A stretch of 64,000 bases of DNA from Coniella vitis (lineage: Eukaryota; Ascomycota; Sordariomycetes; Diaporthales; Schizoparmaceae), in contig WUJK01000013.1 in NCBI GenBank assembly GCA_011317545.1, positions 682,001-746,000 on the forward strand, in the 5' to 3' direction. The notes below the pieces were generated by a model. The model was not told where the DNA came from. It saw only the letters and a list, made by a program, of their open reading frames with translations, and did not search any database. Every line of letters begins with the position of its first letter. The stretch's first letter is position 1. Made by a program: the position numbers and the translations under genes. This document shows positions 55,301 to 64,000 of this stretch, one piece after another.

Positions 55301-57513
55301 ATGAGATTGACCATTTGGAAGCCGAGGTTGAGCAAAGGGACGCGGAAATTGTGCGGCTCAACCAGGAGCTTGCCGAGCGTAGCGAGAACCAGGAAGCCTT
55401 ACAGGAAGAGATGCGCCGACTGAGCGACGATATGATTCGCTTCGAGGATACGCAAGAGACTCAGCTCAAGCGCATCAAGCAGCTCGAGGATGAGCTCGCG
55501 CAGAGTAATGCTGAGCTCGAAGACCTGGAAGAGAAATTAGTGGCTGCGAACGACAAGATCTCGCGACTGAGCGTCCAGCAAGAATCCAACCAAGGCGAGA
55601 TCGCCTTCCTGCGAGAAGAGCAGGAACAGGACAAGATGAAGATTGGTGAGCTGATTGGCCAGACTGCGCAGCTTGAGGTTGTCATTCGGGAGGAACGGGG
55701 CAAGTCACAAGATCTAGAGACGCAAATTCAAAATGAGCGCGAGCAGCACGAAATTGTCACCAATCAGGAGAAGGAGGAGGTGCAGCAGGTCCTCAATCAA
55801 CTCAACAAGGAGCTCATCACGGCCAAGGATGAGTCTAGAAGGCTACGCAAGAATCTTTCTAAGCAAGAGATTGAAGCGGCTGAATGGAAGGAGCGGTTGC
55901 TCGAGCTTGAAAATAATCTCCGCGAGGCGCTTGGCGACCTCAATGGCACGCGGTCAAGCTTCCTGCGCGGCATTTCCAAGCTGCAGTACGACCTTGACAA
56001 GACATGCCGCGAACTCGACGCGACACGCTCGTCGCTCAATGAGAAGGATCATCTCCTGAAACAACGAGATGAGCTTCTCGAGACGTCTGCCCTTGAGGCC
56101 CGGCGACTAGCAGAGATGTTTGACAAGGAGAAGCAGCTCCATCGTACGACCAAGCACGAGCTCGAAACGTACCACAAAACGCAACTTCACATCCACGGCA
56201 ACATGTCCAGTGCTGAGCTACGCATCAAGGAGCTCGAGGCGTCCAAGAGCAGAGACAAGCAACGGCTTGCCAAGCTCGAGTCCTCGTTCAAGGAGCAGCT
56301 GAATGAGCGCAACAGTTTGCTGTTGGTGCTGTGGACCCGCCTTTCCACCCTCTGCGGCACTGACTGGGCACACGACAATAGTCTCATCAATGGCCGTGCG
56401 CTGCCTTCTCTTGAGGCGGTGGCGACAATGCTCCCCGGCTTCAGCAAGAACCTTCTGGCTGCTATCAAGACCATCGAGTCCATCGTCGGCAAATTCCAGG
56501 ACCGCGTCAAGGGAGTCGAGCGCGAACTGTGGAAGGAATACCAACACCTCGACGAGACACTAGACAAGCGCGCCAAAAAGCTCGATAAGCTCGAGTCCAT
56601 GGTCCGCAACGCAATAGCGACCGGTAGTCTGGGTATGCTGAATAACAACAGCGGTGGCGCGTCGCAGTCACTAATTGACGAGCAACGCCAGCGCATCATC
56701 AAGCTCGAAGACGCCTACCGGCAACTCAAAGTGGAAAACGCGACCCTGCGTACCTCCAATGAAGTCCGCGCGCGGCAGGTCCAGGAGGCAACCTCCTCCG
56801 CGCTCGACCCTCGCGCTGACAGGAGTTTTGATGGTGGAAGCCCTAGTCCGTCAATCCCTACGGGCCCGCGCGATCGCCCATCCGGATCGCTTGAACGCGA
56901 GCGGTCGGGTCGTCAGGCGAGCCGAGGGTATGGTGGGCCATCACTTACCATGTCATCGACGTCTTCTGTACGTCGACGCGATGCGAGTAGGCCGGCATTG
57001 TCGCGGTCACGGACCGAGAATGAGGCTATAAACATGTTGTCTGGTGGAGGTCCTGGTGGTGCACCGTCTCAAGTCCATGGGTATAATTCATTTGAATATG
57101 ATCCCGGTCCACCGTCTGCAAGCACTGTTCCCATGCTCTCTTCTCCAGGAGGAGGCGGTGGCGCAACGTCTGACCTAAGAGGTATGGTTGTTGGTACCGG
57201 CGGTGGTGCAGCAGTAGCAGCAAGCAGTGGTGGAGCAGGCGACAACACAATGTGGATTTCACGACTCAAGGATCTCGAGGTGAAGCTCAAGGCCGAACGC
57301 GAGGGGAGATTGCTTGATCGATCCGAAGCAAGTCGGCGGATCCTGGACCTCGAGGAGGTTGCGAGAGAAGCAAAAGTACGCGAGGCGAAACGGGAAAAAC
57401 ATCGCAAGTTGCAGGCTGCGCTTTCGCTTGGTAAGAGGAGTTCAAGCAGTATATCTGTGAGTGGGAATGGGGGCCAGTCGAAATCGGAGAAGAATGGTAA
57501 GGGTGACAACTGA
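52390..57513 (+). CDS. CM1-domain coiled-coil microtubule-organising protein (Mto1/Pcp1/ApsB type)
   Basis: Intronless, 1707 residues from ATG at 52390. The N-terminal ~500 residues are Ser/Thr/Pro-rich and include a Gln8 run near residue 115. At about 521-600 comes the centrosomin CM1 motif (LKEQSSTIERLSKENFDLKLK, FLSDRLDKLSEEGIKEM), which binds and activates the gamma-tubulin complex. A long heptad coiled coil follows to ~1300, then a conserved-looking segment (NERNSLLLVLWTRLSTLCG ... LPGFSKNLLAAIKTIES) and a low-complexity tail with Gly runs and a final helix (ISRLKDLEVKLKAEREGRL). Family members sit at spindle pole bodies, septa or other MTOCs; A. nidulans ApsB affects nuclear positioning. 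Whether this is the ApsB or the Pcp1 orthologue I cannot decide from the sequence alone. Confidence 0.9.
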   Translation: MDDSGDLSDIAAVAASRPLPPSSSTNTLPSNAPEDDDLDYEHLERHSSRPLTAHRVQDHDPPSEEEWPDHLDEDGQEHDVPTPTHEFEFDPPARLNTATIPDLRPPTATQRQQQQQQQQDVDTDEAPSTGDRTPYEGASYFPPHDPNDSYTAHAVRDRLQDVESSFVSPVSPLPTINSAGFDDTFIFDSPSKPPKSGPPSSTKSVSPMPHTARQDESSLPKMAPLRQDTNKSPLSRREADSESQSTNTRANTSALEAFSSPPPALTNSRAMSRQSNAQSESPQNNDALPDNGGHSPEEHRKPTNDDSLHASTALPPPSMTLPYRTREQTIPTINVDAAGNTPGNNFKSGNRPTYLRSRMSSHRSSDSDFAPGDVESDATIGTADLRADYALQSGGAVPTINMSRNSSVSNMITRQISMGSMVSDFREDSTGRIGLEPLEPLNEDDDIPFASEQLKTPRGPRQSLTEPTDTVIARHVRNVQVPESLAREYKTKSGLVTPRRKTSEVNLNASASSNRTGKNLTLKEQSSTIERLSKENFDLKLKVMFLSDRLDKLSEEGIKEMISENVELKTSLAVLQRDNKVLRRRVKELEKKVKDDDERPGTAKSGASSTGQTAGDYEQQAANEEELLYLRERVEECIAEIERLRQENLGKEAEKRRMAEVVKSLQTLNESRMGESLGQDDETEVWRELYSQESLRREQAEDDNQRVGDENKRLRDEVFRLKQEMANNTTSSGGNLTGSGMHHTTNIYNISRKPRGESPSRSKSRMSESETMTNTMSVSVTLVEELRRESEQLRHENAELRREVGAQTSMLTSRNREKERLYQEIEDLKMAQRRSGTAGSTLDSILERSASRSGIHDRPMSRGSQVTRTATLDEDPEREELENKLAELRDKLNAAKMQNQDLQQELNAYVEEYEAEGEARKEVEAAALQMQEELEALQNDLMGLQQERDELLQENTSMDQEFSNLRTEAQDEIDHLEAEVEQRDAEIVRLNQELAERSENQEALQEEMRRLSDDMIRFEDTQETQLKRIKQLEDELAQSNAELEDLEEKLVAANDKISRLSVQQESNQGEIAFLREEQEQDKMKIGELIGQTAQLEVVIREERGKSQDLETQIQNEREQHEIVTNQEKEEVQQVLNQLNKELITAKDESRRLRKNLSKQEIEAAEWKERLLELENNLREALGDLNGTRSSFLRGISKLQYDLDKTCRELDATRSSLNEKDHLLKQRDELLETSALEARRLAEMFDKEKQLHRTTKHELETYHKTQLHIHGNMSSAELRIKELEASKSRDKQRLAKLESSFKEQLNERNSLLLVLWTRLSTLCGTDWAHDNSLINGRALPSLEAVATMLPGFSKNLLAAIKTIESIVGKFQDRVKGVERELWKEYQHLDETLDKRAKKLDKLESMVRNAIATGSLGMLNNNSGGASQSLIDEQRQRIIKLEDAYRQLKVENATLRTSNEVRARQVQEATSSALDPRADRSFDGGSPSPSIPTGPRDRPSGSLERERSGRQASRGYGGPSLTMSSTSSVRRRDASRPALSRSRTENEAINMLSGGGPGGAPSQVHGYNSFEYDPGPPSASTVPMLSSPGGGGGATSDLRGMVVGTGGGAAVAASSGGAGDNTMWISRLKDLEVKLKAEREGRLLDRSEASRRILDLEEVAREAKVREAKREKHRKLQAALSLGKRSSSSISVSGNGGQSKSEKNGKGDN

Positions 57514-59154
57514 GGAGGTTGTTTCGGGGTCAAGCTGGGAAAATGTTTTGTTGGTTTGGAAGATTGAGTGTGGATGATTTCTGTTCCAATGGCGACCAAA
57601 GTATTGCATTCGACAGAAAGGTGCGAAAGAAGAAAGAGAGTGAGCATGTGCAAATACTCTAGTTGATTCCCTTTGTTTTTTTCTTTCTTGTTTTTTTTTT
57701 TTTTTTTTTGATACCTGCTTTTGGGGTTGTGTCCGGTGTTTGGGCGAGGAAGGGGCTGGCTGTTCACGGTCGAAGCATCACACGGTAACCCTGTACCTTT
57801 TCTTTTCTTTCTTTTGTTTATGTTTACAGGCTGCTGGCAGATGGGGTCTCGGGGATCACCGATTCATGGATGGAAGTGTCAAAGTGTTCGGCTGCAACTT
57901 GTGGGGTAGGGCGTTCTTGTGGTCACTGGACAGAGGTTTGACTTGCAGTGGCTGGACTTTCGGAAATGGCACTTGAGGGACGGGAGGAGGAAGGGTTTTC
58001 GTCTCTGCTCGAAGATTGGGTGATCTCACCCGGGCAGTCTTGGGGGCTTGAGATAATGTACAAAAAGAGCACATGAGGCTTTCAAATGGCTTCTGGTTAT
58101 ATTCTATTCAGTAAGGAGTTTCAAGAACGGGCTGGCCTGGACTAGTTTGCATTCTACTACTAGAAGACTAGGGCAAGATCGGCACATTTTTAGCGAGCAA
58201 GAAAGAAGGGGATTATCAAAATTATTCAAAAGGGAAGTAAGTAGTATGTATAATGCGTTGAATCGTTTTTCAGGTTATAATATTCTAACCAGTCAAAGGA
58301 CTTTTGGTTGCTGCGGCTGTGGGCTCAAGTAGGAAATCAAGTCTAGCTGGTGCATTTGGGACTTTTAGCATTCACTTTTCTGTATGTTTTCAGAGTGCTA
58401 TTGGGAATGATCCAAGACGTTCTGGGTTTATCATCTGAATCAACCAACATCTCCATTTTTCCTCCCGCTGAAGCACCTTTTACGGTCGAAAGTTTTGGGG
58501 GCGTCGCAAAGACTTTTGGTGTATGTAGCCCGCTCGCTGTACATGCCCCCCCCCCGGGGGGGTTCTATCAGTGGCTTTTGACCCCTACGCAAGGTATATA
58601 TAGAAAAGGAGAGGAGAAGGGGGAAAAAGAGATTAATAGCGCTCGTTTCGGAGACAAAAGTTCTTCTCATAGACCCGTTGGAACCCTAATCGTCTTTCGG
58701 ATTATCCTCTTTTCTCCACTGCTACTGTTGGACAGAAATCACTACAGCCATTCTTGGATCGTATTCCCCTCGTGAGGAAGCTGCTGCTGTTGGCCACCTG
58801 GAAAGAAGTGAATGACCCTTCGTGCCAATAAGACACCTTCCTGGCACACCAGAGCCACGTAAATCTCAGCAAGGTCTGTCTATCTGCTGCAAATGGTATG
58901 TATGTTGCGTGGTAGCAAGCCAGTTAGTTCTCTGTAAAAGGCTTTGCCATCAGCAGCGGGAGGCAACGTAGCTGGCTGAGTCAGCAGAGGTAGCTTTGTC
59001 AGCCTTTGTGGAGTGCCGGGCATCACTCACCTACAACAACCATTTGTTGACCGACATGCTATCAATTCATCCATTCCGCAATCATAGGCATAAACATGAG
59101 TCAGTAAATGAATATATAATGAAGTGCAGGACAGCAAAAAGGTCCTAAAAATGA
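57514..59154. other. Intergenic region with homopolymer tracts
   Basis: About 1.6 kb. It contains a long T run near 57,691-57,709, probably close to the CM1 gene's 3' end, and a perfect C10G7 block at 58546-58562. Short frames carry no domain. No RNA gene recognised before the tRNA. Confidence 0.5.
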
Positions 59155-59259
59155 TGGACACACTGGGAATCGAACCCAGGACCACTCCCAGTAACGTTGC
59201 TGACTAATCAGTTGATTACGTAATGCTAAGGGAGTATTATACCACTAAACCATGCGCCC
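59155..59259 (-). tRNA. tRNA-Ala(AGC) with a 33-nt intron
   Basis: Read on the minus strand, the acceptor stem GGGCGCA pairs with TGTGTCC and contains the G3:U70 pair that identifies alanine tRNAs. D-arm TGGTTTAGTGGTATAAT; anticodon stem CTCCC/GGGAG with loop TTAGCA...T, anticodon AGC at 59225-59227; T-arm CTGGG TTCGATT CCCAG; discriminator A at 59155. An intron of 33 nt (59191-59223) follows position 37, as in other nuclear tRNAs. No CCA is encoded, as expected in eukaryotes. Confidence 0.93.
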
Positions 59260-61143
59260 CTGTTTGTTGAGGTACTATTATATAATATTTCTTATATCCA
59301 GCATAGCAAAGGAGAATTAAGGAGAAATGCCCAAACCGCGAAGTTCGGGTCTTCTGCAATAAGAACTGTATTTCTACCAGTGGGTTTTATTGAACGCTGG
59401 CTTATGGTTTACTACGTGGTTCCGAAGGTGCTGTAGCACCTGGTTTGAATGCTTTGGTAATATTACTGCTGCGGCTGCACAACCAAGGTTGTGCCATCAA
59501 AGTCTTAGACCACTAAACCATACGACCTTATTGAAATCCTGCATGGGAATTTGTCAGCGCACCAAGTCTGCGAATCTAGACCATGAACATGGAGCAAAGT
59601 GAGCATTCCATTGCATACTAGAAAGAAGGCAATCCCAAAACTGGCTGTCTGTCTTATTGAGAATCACCTTGCTAGCTTGCCTACAGCCATCACTAACTAC
59701 GCTTCTTTGTTTCGACCGGATGACGGGGCAACAACAAACGTGTCAGCACTCGAGAGTCGGTTCCATGAAGATTCGGAACTTCTCGGCGTATGTGAATGGT
59801 GGTGCACCAGGGTGCGATTGACAGATCTTGGCAGAATGCACAGTATGGCATAGGTACTGGTGCATACCATCTTTTACCTCCGCGCCCACCAAGGCGAGGC
59901 GCACCGAAGCAGGTCCCAGATTTGTACGTGAGGAAGCAGATAGAAACAAGTCATATTACAAATAAGCCATAGTAAATTTGAATATTTATTCTATCAATCC
60001 ATCCAATGCCGATCCGAGATGCACGGAATACATTCTCTATAACATACCAACGTGAAGGAGAACCCCTGACGACAGTATCATTATCTCAGGACAACTGTCG
60101 ATCTCATGCGCCAATTCACTCTTGAAATGAACTGATACCAAATTGTTAGGCGAATTTGTGCGCAAATTTTCAAAGTGCTCGGATGATGATGCTATTCTTT
60201 TCTAGGAAAACATCTAGTCTGGATGGTCTGGCTTTTTAAATCTATAAATGCTTGGAAAGTTAGCATCGCAGTTCGTCGCGGAGCACTGGGCAGAACGAAG
60301 CGCTTGAGGACGCCAATCAATGGCAGACTCAAGTTACAAATGATTCTCGATAAATCGACAAGAAGCCTGCACCAGCTGCAACATATCCAGCAGCTGTTGT
60401 CAAATCAAAAGTGATTCAAAGACCGCCGGATCCAAAGTCTGGCAGAGATCTAGAGCCCTGACAGTCCATCCACCAGGTATAATAGTATCATTCAAAGCCT
60501 CATTAATCTAGACTTTGGTACGTCAACTCACTGCGACGGAGGTTGATGGCAGATATAGCATCAATAGTGACCGTGGACGTGAGCGACATTCCACTCATTT
60601 TCGTGCTTCTCATCGCCTCGCGAACCTGCATGGTGCCATAGAGCTACAGACCCAATGGCTGTCTGTGGCCGAAGAGGGCTACACATAACTGGAAGTCCCT
60701 TCGTGACTCTTGAGCACAGACGATGACCTTACGCTGCCGATCTTGAATCTTCATACATTGATTCCACAAGCGTTTGCTATAACGTTGAACTAGCATGGCG
60801 CTAAGAGCGGATAACCTATTGCTAGTATAAACTACAAGTTGGCCTTGTACACATCTTTCTTCCAGTAATCCATACCGCCACAACCAAAACTCGTTGGTAG
60901 AACAGTACATATAGAAAGGACAGTGAGCTAGTACTATATAAGATATCATTCTATACTATGTAAAAGTGTCGTTCTGTCGTTTAAGCTTTCTGTACACGCA
61001 ATAGAAATGTAGCGAAATCTCGAAGCTTAAAATTGCATGTACTTTCAGATTACATCTTTGTTGACGAAACCCTATTCTATCCGATACTATATTCATCTAC
61101 CTCTCTCATCAGTTGTCATATCTCAATGAATAGCAGACATGTA
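59260..61143. other. Intergenic region, no protein gene seen
   Basis: About 1.9 kb between the tRNA and the PTH11-like gene. Besides a tRNA-like 5' fragment (59496-59527) nothing is recognisable; the last ~200 bp are AT-rich. A frame at 59599-59853 (84 codons) has no supporting signal. Confidence 0.5.
59496..59527 (-). pseudogene. tRNA 5'-half remnant resembling the nearby tRNA-Ala
   Basis: On the minus strand, GGTCGTATGGTTTAGTGG followed by TCTAAGAC matches the first ~27 nt of the alanine tRNA 240 bp away with few changes (acceptor strand, D-arm and A box). The anticodon arm and T-arm are not recognisable downstream. It looks like a decayed or partial duplicate. A diverged separate tRNA with an odd intron is less likely. 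Confidence 0.45.
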
Positions 61144-62498
61144 TTAAACTTTATCGGGGCCCGACTCTCGGCTATAAGCGTCACCGAGGCTTTCCTCTTC
61201 TAAGCGGTGGAATGAATTCTTTGTCAGGGCTCTGTTGTTCATGTGTTGAGACCCTCCAATCGTCACCAGTTCTGTAAGCCTGTGGTTACTTGACGCAGTC
61301 TTTGTCTTGTCCGAGCTACCACCAAACTTGCTTGTAATCTTCCTTGCGAGCGGCCGCAGTGTAGGCAAGTTGGCGCAGATAATGCCGCAGGCAGATTCGA
61401 CGACACACCACGTACAGGGAGTGGCCAGGGTGTCTGATACCATGTAAAGAGAGAAAGATTTAGTGAAATGTATACTGATTGTGGAAACCTAGTAGATGAG
61501 CCTTACAGGTAGTGTCATGAGAATTAAAGGCCATAAGCGTCGAGAATCGATAGATACTTGCAATGAGAACACTGTGTTATTTTGTCAGCTGGTGAGCCTT
61601 CTTGTTCAGGGCGAGACGTGAAAAAGCTGGTTATGGGGACTGGTCAAGGCACAAAAAAGAAAGACAAGAAGGAGAGAAAAAAAAAAAAAAAAGAAAGACC
61701 CAACTTACAAACTACCCAGACCGAACGTCCCAAGCAATGCTACCTTCTGAGCCATAGTGGCGTGCAAGCGCCAGACCTGCCCAACAGGCATAGCCAGAAT
61801 GGCGATATCGGTCGCGATGTTGGGGCCGGCATTTCCAATAAAAGAGCCTCGCAGGTTGATACATTGGCCCTCTGTCATCCAGGGCTTCCATGCTTTCTCG
61901 ATTGGGTCGCACTGCAGAACGCTCACGACGATGACGGAAATACACCATCCGACGACAACGAAGCTGACGGTGTAGGCCGCGATCTTGAAATTGCGGATGG
62001 GGAAGAGGCGGAGATACATTGCCAGTATAGACAGCTTGACGAAGGCGAGGGCGGTGACGTACACACACTCGAACCCGTACAGGAGCCTCAGTACGTGCCC
62101 AAGATGGTCGTCAGAGAGCGCATCTGCATGTTGTCCCATGCCCCAATGCACCACTGTTGACGAGGTCGCCCTGTTGATTAGCGATCGGACATTGCCCGGC
62201 AAAGACAGACATGTGGCCTGCAGATCAACTCACTGCCAAAATTGAGTCCGCTCAGTGTGCAGAGACCGGCCTGGGGGCCATGTTAGCAACGTGCGTGTCT
62301 GGTGTCAAGCAAGCACAGGACGGCGGGAAGCCAGGGAGCTGGGCTTACGAGACCTGCCAACAGCAGAACGTCGTCGAGCCCATAGTTGGCGACGACGTGT
62401 AACCGAGCCCACAGCCGCAAGACGGTGAAGACGATGGCCAGGGCCAGCAAGACTGCAGTGATGGTGACTTGTTTGGGCCCCGTGTTTTGAGGGGCCAT
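61144..62498 (-). CDS. PTH11-like rhodopsin-domain integral membrane protein
   Basis: 328 residues from five exons: 62349-62498, 62234-62270, 61709-62153, 61507-61571, 61144-61433. Splicing was fixed by phase; exon 3 must start at the second cag (62154-62156), giving GLNFG-MVVHWGMGQH. The protein has about seven hydrophobic helices, starting TITAVLLALAIVFTVLRLWAR, with the Asp-Asp of YGLDDVLLLAGL and the central FVKLSILAMYLRLFP, LQCDP and CINL blocks typical of the fungal rhodopsin/PTH11-type domain. The last ~70 residues form a polar cytoplasmic tail with ITSKFGG. Relatives are putative GPCR-like surface sensors, PTH11 acting in appressorium formation; ligand unknown. The intron at 61572-61708 has a very long pyrimidine tract (A-rich on the plus strand). 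Confidence 0.87.
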
Positions 62499-63558
62499 GC
62501 TGGCGAGCTCGCTAACAGATCAAGGCGCGCACAGTTTGAAGTCGCCCACGAAACCGCCCGACGTCAAGCTGGTCATTTGCACTCCGCTTAGGCAGCGGTG
62601 GCAGGCTACTGGAGAGCGGCTGGAAGCAGTCTTGAATCATCCGTTGCTCTGCACGAGTCTCGCCAAGGCATGATACTATGTAGAGATCACATGCACAATC
62701 TGTGTTGAAAAGGGGCTCTTCTCGTTATATAACCCCAGTCCGTGCGAGTATAGCATCGCTCTGACAGGTTGGTGACGGAGACCGCAGTACGTCCAAAAGT
62801 GCTTAGAGATTCGCTTCGTCCACTAAAAGCCCACTAAAAGCAGGTAGACTGAACCTTATATGCTCACCAAGCAGCTTTGGGGGTCGGTAGGATTTGTCTA
62901 CTATATCTAAGGCCCAATCCTACACATAGTGCCAGGCGTGCCATCCACAAAGACCGCGGCTGGTTCCGTTGCTCTGAATCGCGTCAGGGGCTGGTCCTGG
63001 TTCGCTGCCGGTTGCGGCTCTGGACGCAGCGTCTGACATGCGAATCGAGGACCGTAGTCATGGGTTGCTGCGCCCCGGCGTGAAGAGTATAAAACTCGCC
63101 CTGGGGCGTGTCGACCCTCTCATCTGCGAATCCGATCCGCTCGACACAATGCACTTCCACGTGGGTTTCCGCCGCGCCCTCAACCCACCCAGACCCAACA
63201 GCTAATGTTGCATGGCTTGTGGGCTGCGCACACATGGTCGAGAGAGAGGGGGCAGAGCTTTGCCATGTGGTCTGGTCTGGCGTCTTGGGCTGCTCAGCAC
63301 TATGTATACGACTCAGTCGCTCAGCCCCTGAGATCAAATCTCGGCTACCTCCTTTTCCCAAGTCGCACATACTGTCGTAGGGGTTTCAGGCTCTCTTGGT
63401 TTATAGGCTAGCCCTGCTATACGGTGCCAGCTAATGCCTCTTGCTGCCCAGTGTAGTCTGTTGCAGACGGAAGTGTCCTTCACCCTCGAGAACCGTGCCT
63501 GCGCCGCGTACTGAGCAGGGAGCTCTCGTCCGTTCCGACACAACAAGATTGCGCAAAC
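62499..63558. other. Divergent intergenic region
   Basis: About 1.1 kb between the PTH11-like start and the hydrolase start on the other strand. Several frames of 60-130 codons overlap here on both strands near 62,900-63,500, but none shows a family signature. Confidence 0.5.
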
Positions 63559-64000
63559 ATGTCACAACCAGCGCAAAACCCCGTTGTCGTCGTCCTAGCG
63601 CCCGGCGCCTGGCATACACCGGACTGCTTCGAACTCATCCAGGACCGGCTCCACGCGGAAGGATTCGAGACTTGTGCAGTGGCATACCCCTCCGTTGGCG
63701 CCGAGCCCCCCAACAAGGGACTCTTTGATGATGCTGCGGCTTTGCGGGCTGCCATTGAGGCGCTCGTCCTCAAGGGCCGACAAGTAGTGGTTGTGATCCA
63801 CTCGTACGGAGGACTCGTCGGTGCCGAAGCCGTCAAAGGGCTCGGCTACGAACAGCGCAAGGCCGAGGGGAAGGAGGGCGGCGTCACGCTGCTCGTCTAC
63901 TTGGCGGCTTTCGTGATGCCCAAGGGCCTGAGCATCCTCAAAGCGCTGGGGGGACAGCCTCTACCGTGGATGAACTTCCAGGTATGACAGGATCTTGCCC
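63559..64000 (+). CDS. Alpha/beta hydrolase, first exon (runs off the right edge)
   Basis: Exon 1 is 63559-63981 (141 codons), followed by a donor gtatga; the intron and the remaining exons lie beyond the window. If unspliced the frame would stop at TGA three bases later, which would remove the catalytic His, so splicing is preferred. The strand-turn start VVVVLAPGAWHTPDCFELI and the nucleophile elbow HSYGG (Ser ~77) mark the AB hydrolase-6 fold common in fungal genomes. The substrate is unknown; enzymes of this kind range from esterases to lactonases and polyketide-related hydrolases. Confidence 0.85.

Noticed and set aside
63270..63370. Possible tRNA-like T-arm (CTGAGATCAAATCTCGG)
   Set aside because: No acceptor or anticodon arm could be formed around it.
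63559..63987. Complete 142-residue hydrolase
   Set aside because: The stop follows a gtatga donor directly after CAG; a protein this short would lack the catalytic His, so the gene most likely continues past the window.
1..64000. CRISPR arrays, rRNA genes or bacterial operons
   Set aside because: Nothing of the kind was seen; the gene structure is eukaryotic throughout.

Overview
This window is nuclear DNA of a filamentous ascomycete (Pezizomycotina). The evidence is dense 55-120 nt spliceosomal introns with GTAAGT/GTGAGT donors and CTRAC-type branch points, together with fungal families: a highly reducing PKS, NRPS, FSH1-type hydrolases, a Zn2Cys6 regulator, a PhiA-like wall protein, a PTH11/rhodopsin-domain protein, cyanide hydratase and a CM1 microtubule-organising protein. 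Species cannot be read from the sequence. Exon boundaries were derived by hand from splice signals and reading phase.

Left part (1-11.2 kb): a secondary-metabolite locus. A highly reducing PKS (minus strand, cut by the window edge in its AT domain) is divergent from an FSH1/LovG-type serine hydrolase, followed by a full-length ABCB exporter. A likely reading is synthesis, off-loading and export. A gene-poor stretch (11.2-14.6 kb) follows, then a 108-residue protein made of two copies of one repeat (14.6 kb), a 14-exon gene for a C2H2-like protein (16.1-18.1 kb) and a secreted PhiA-like protein (20.5 kb).

Middle: an intronless 990-codon gene (21.3-24.2 kb, minus) encodes a reverse-transcriptase-domain protein with intact A, B, C and D motifs and no retroelement features. 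It fits the single-copy cellular 'rvt' family. A cyanide hydratase gene follows. From 28.7 to 35.2 kb lie two broken assembly-line genes: an NRPS remnant (minus) and the rear half of a reducing PKS (plus). Both lack their 5' ends and they meet head to head near 31.9 kb. The NRPS carries an internal deletion that joins an A domain to a C domain out of frame. The PKS carries a one-base frameshift in its ER domain and a TAG codon before its ACP.

Right part: a calcineurin-like phosphatase, a second FSH1-type hydrolase, a ten-exon Zn2Cys6 regulator, a four-TM membrane protein, a small hydrophilic protein, an amidohydrolase, a protein of unknown function, a 1707-residue CM1 coiled-coil protein, an intron-containing tRNA-Ala(AGC), a PTH11-like membrane protein and the first exon of an alpha/beta hydrolase cut by the right edge. 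No CRISPR array, intact transposon or rRNA was seen.
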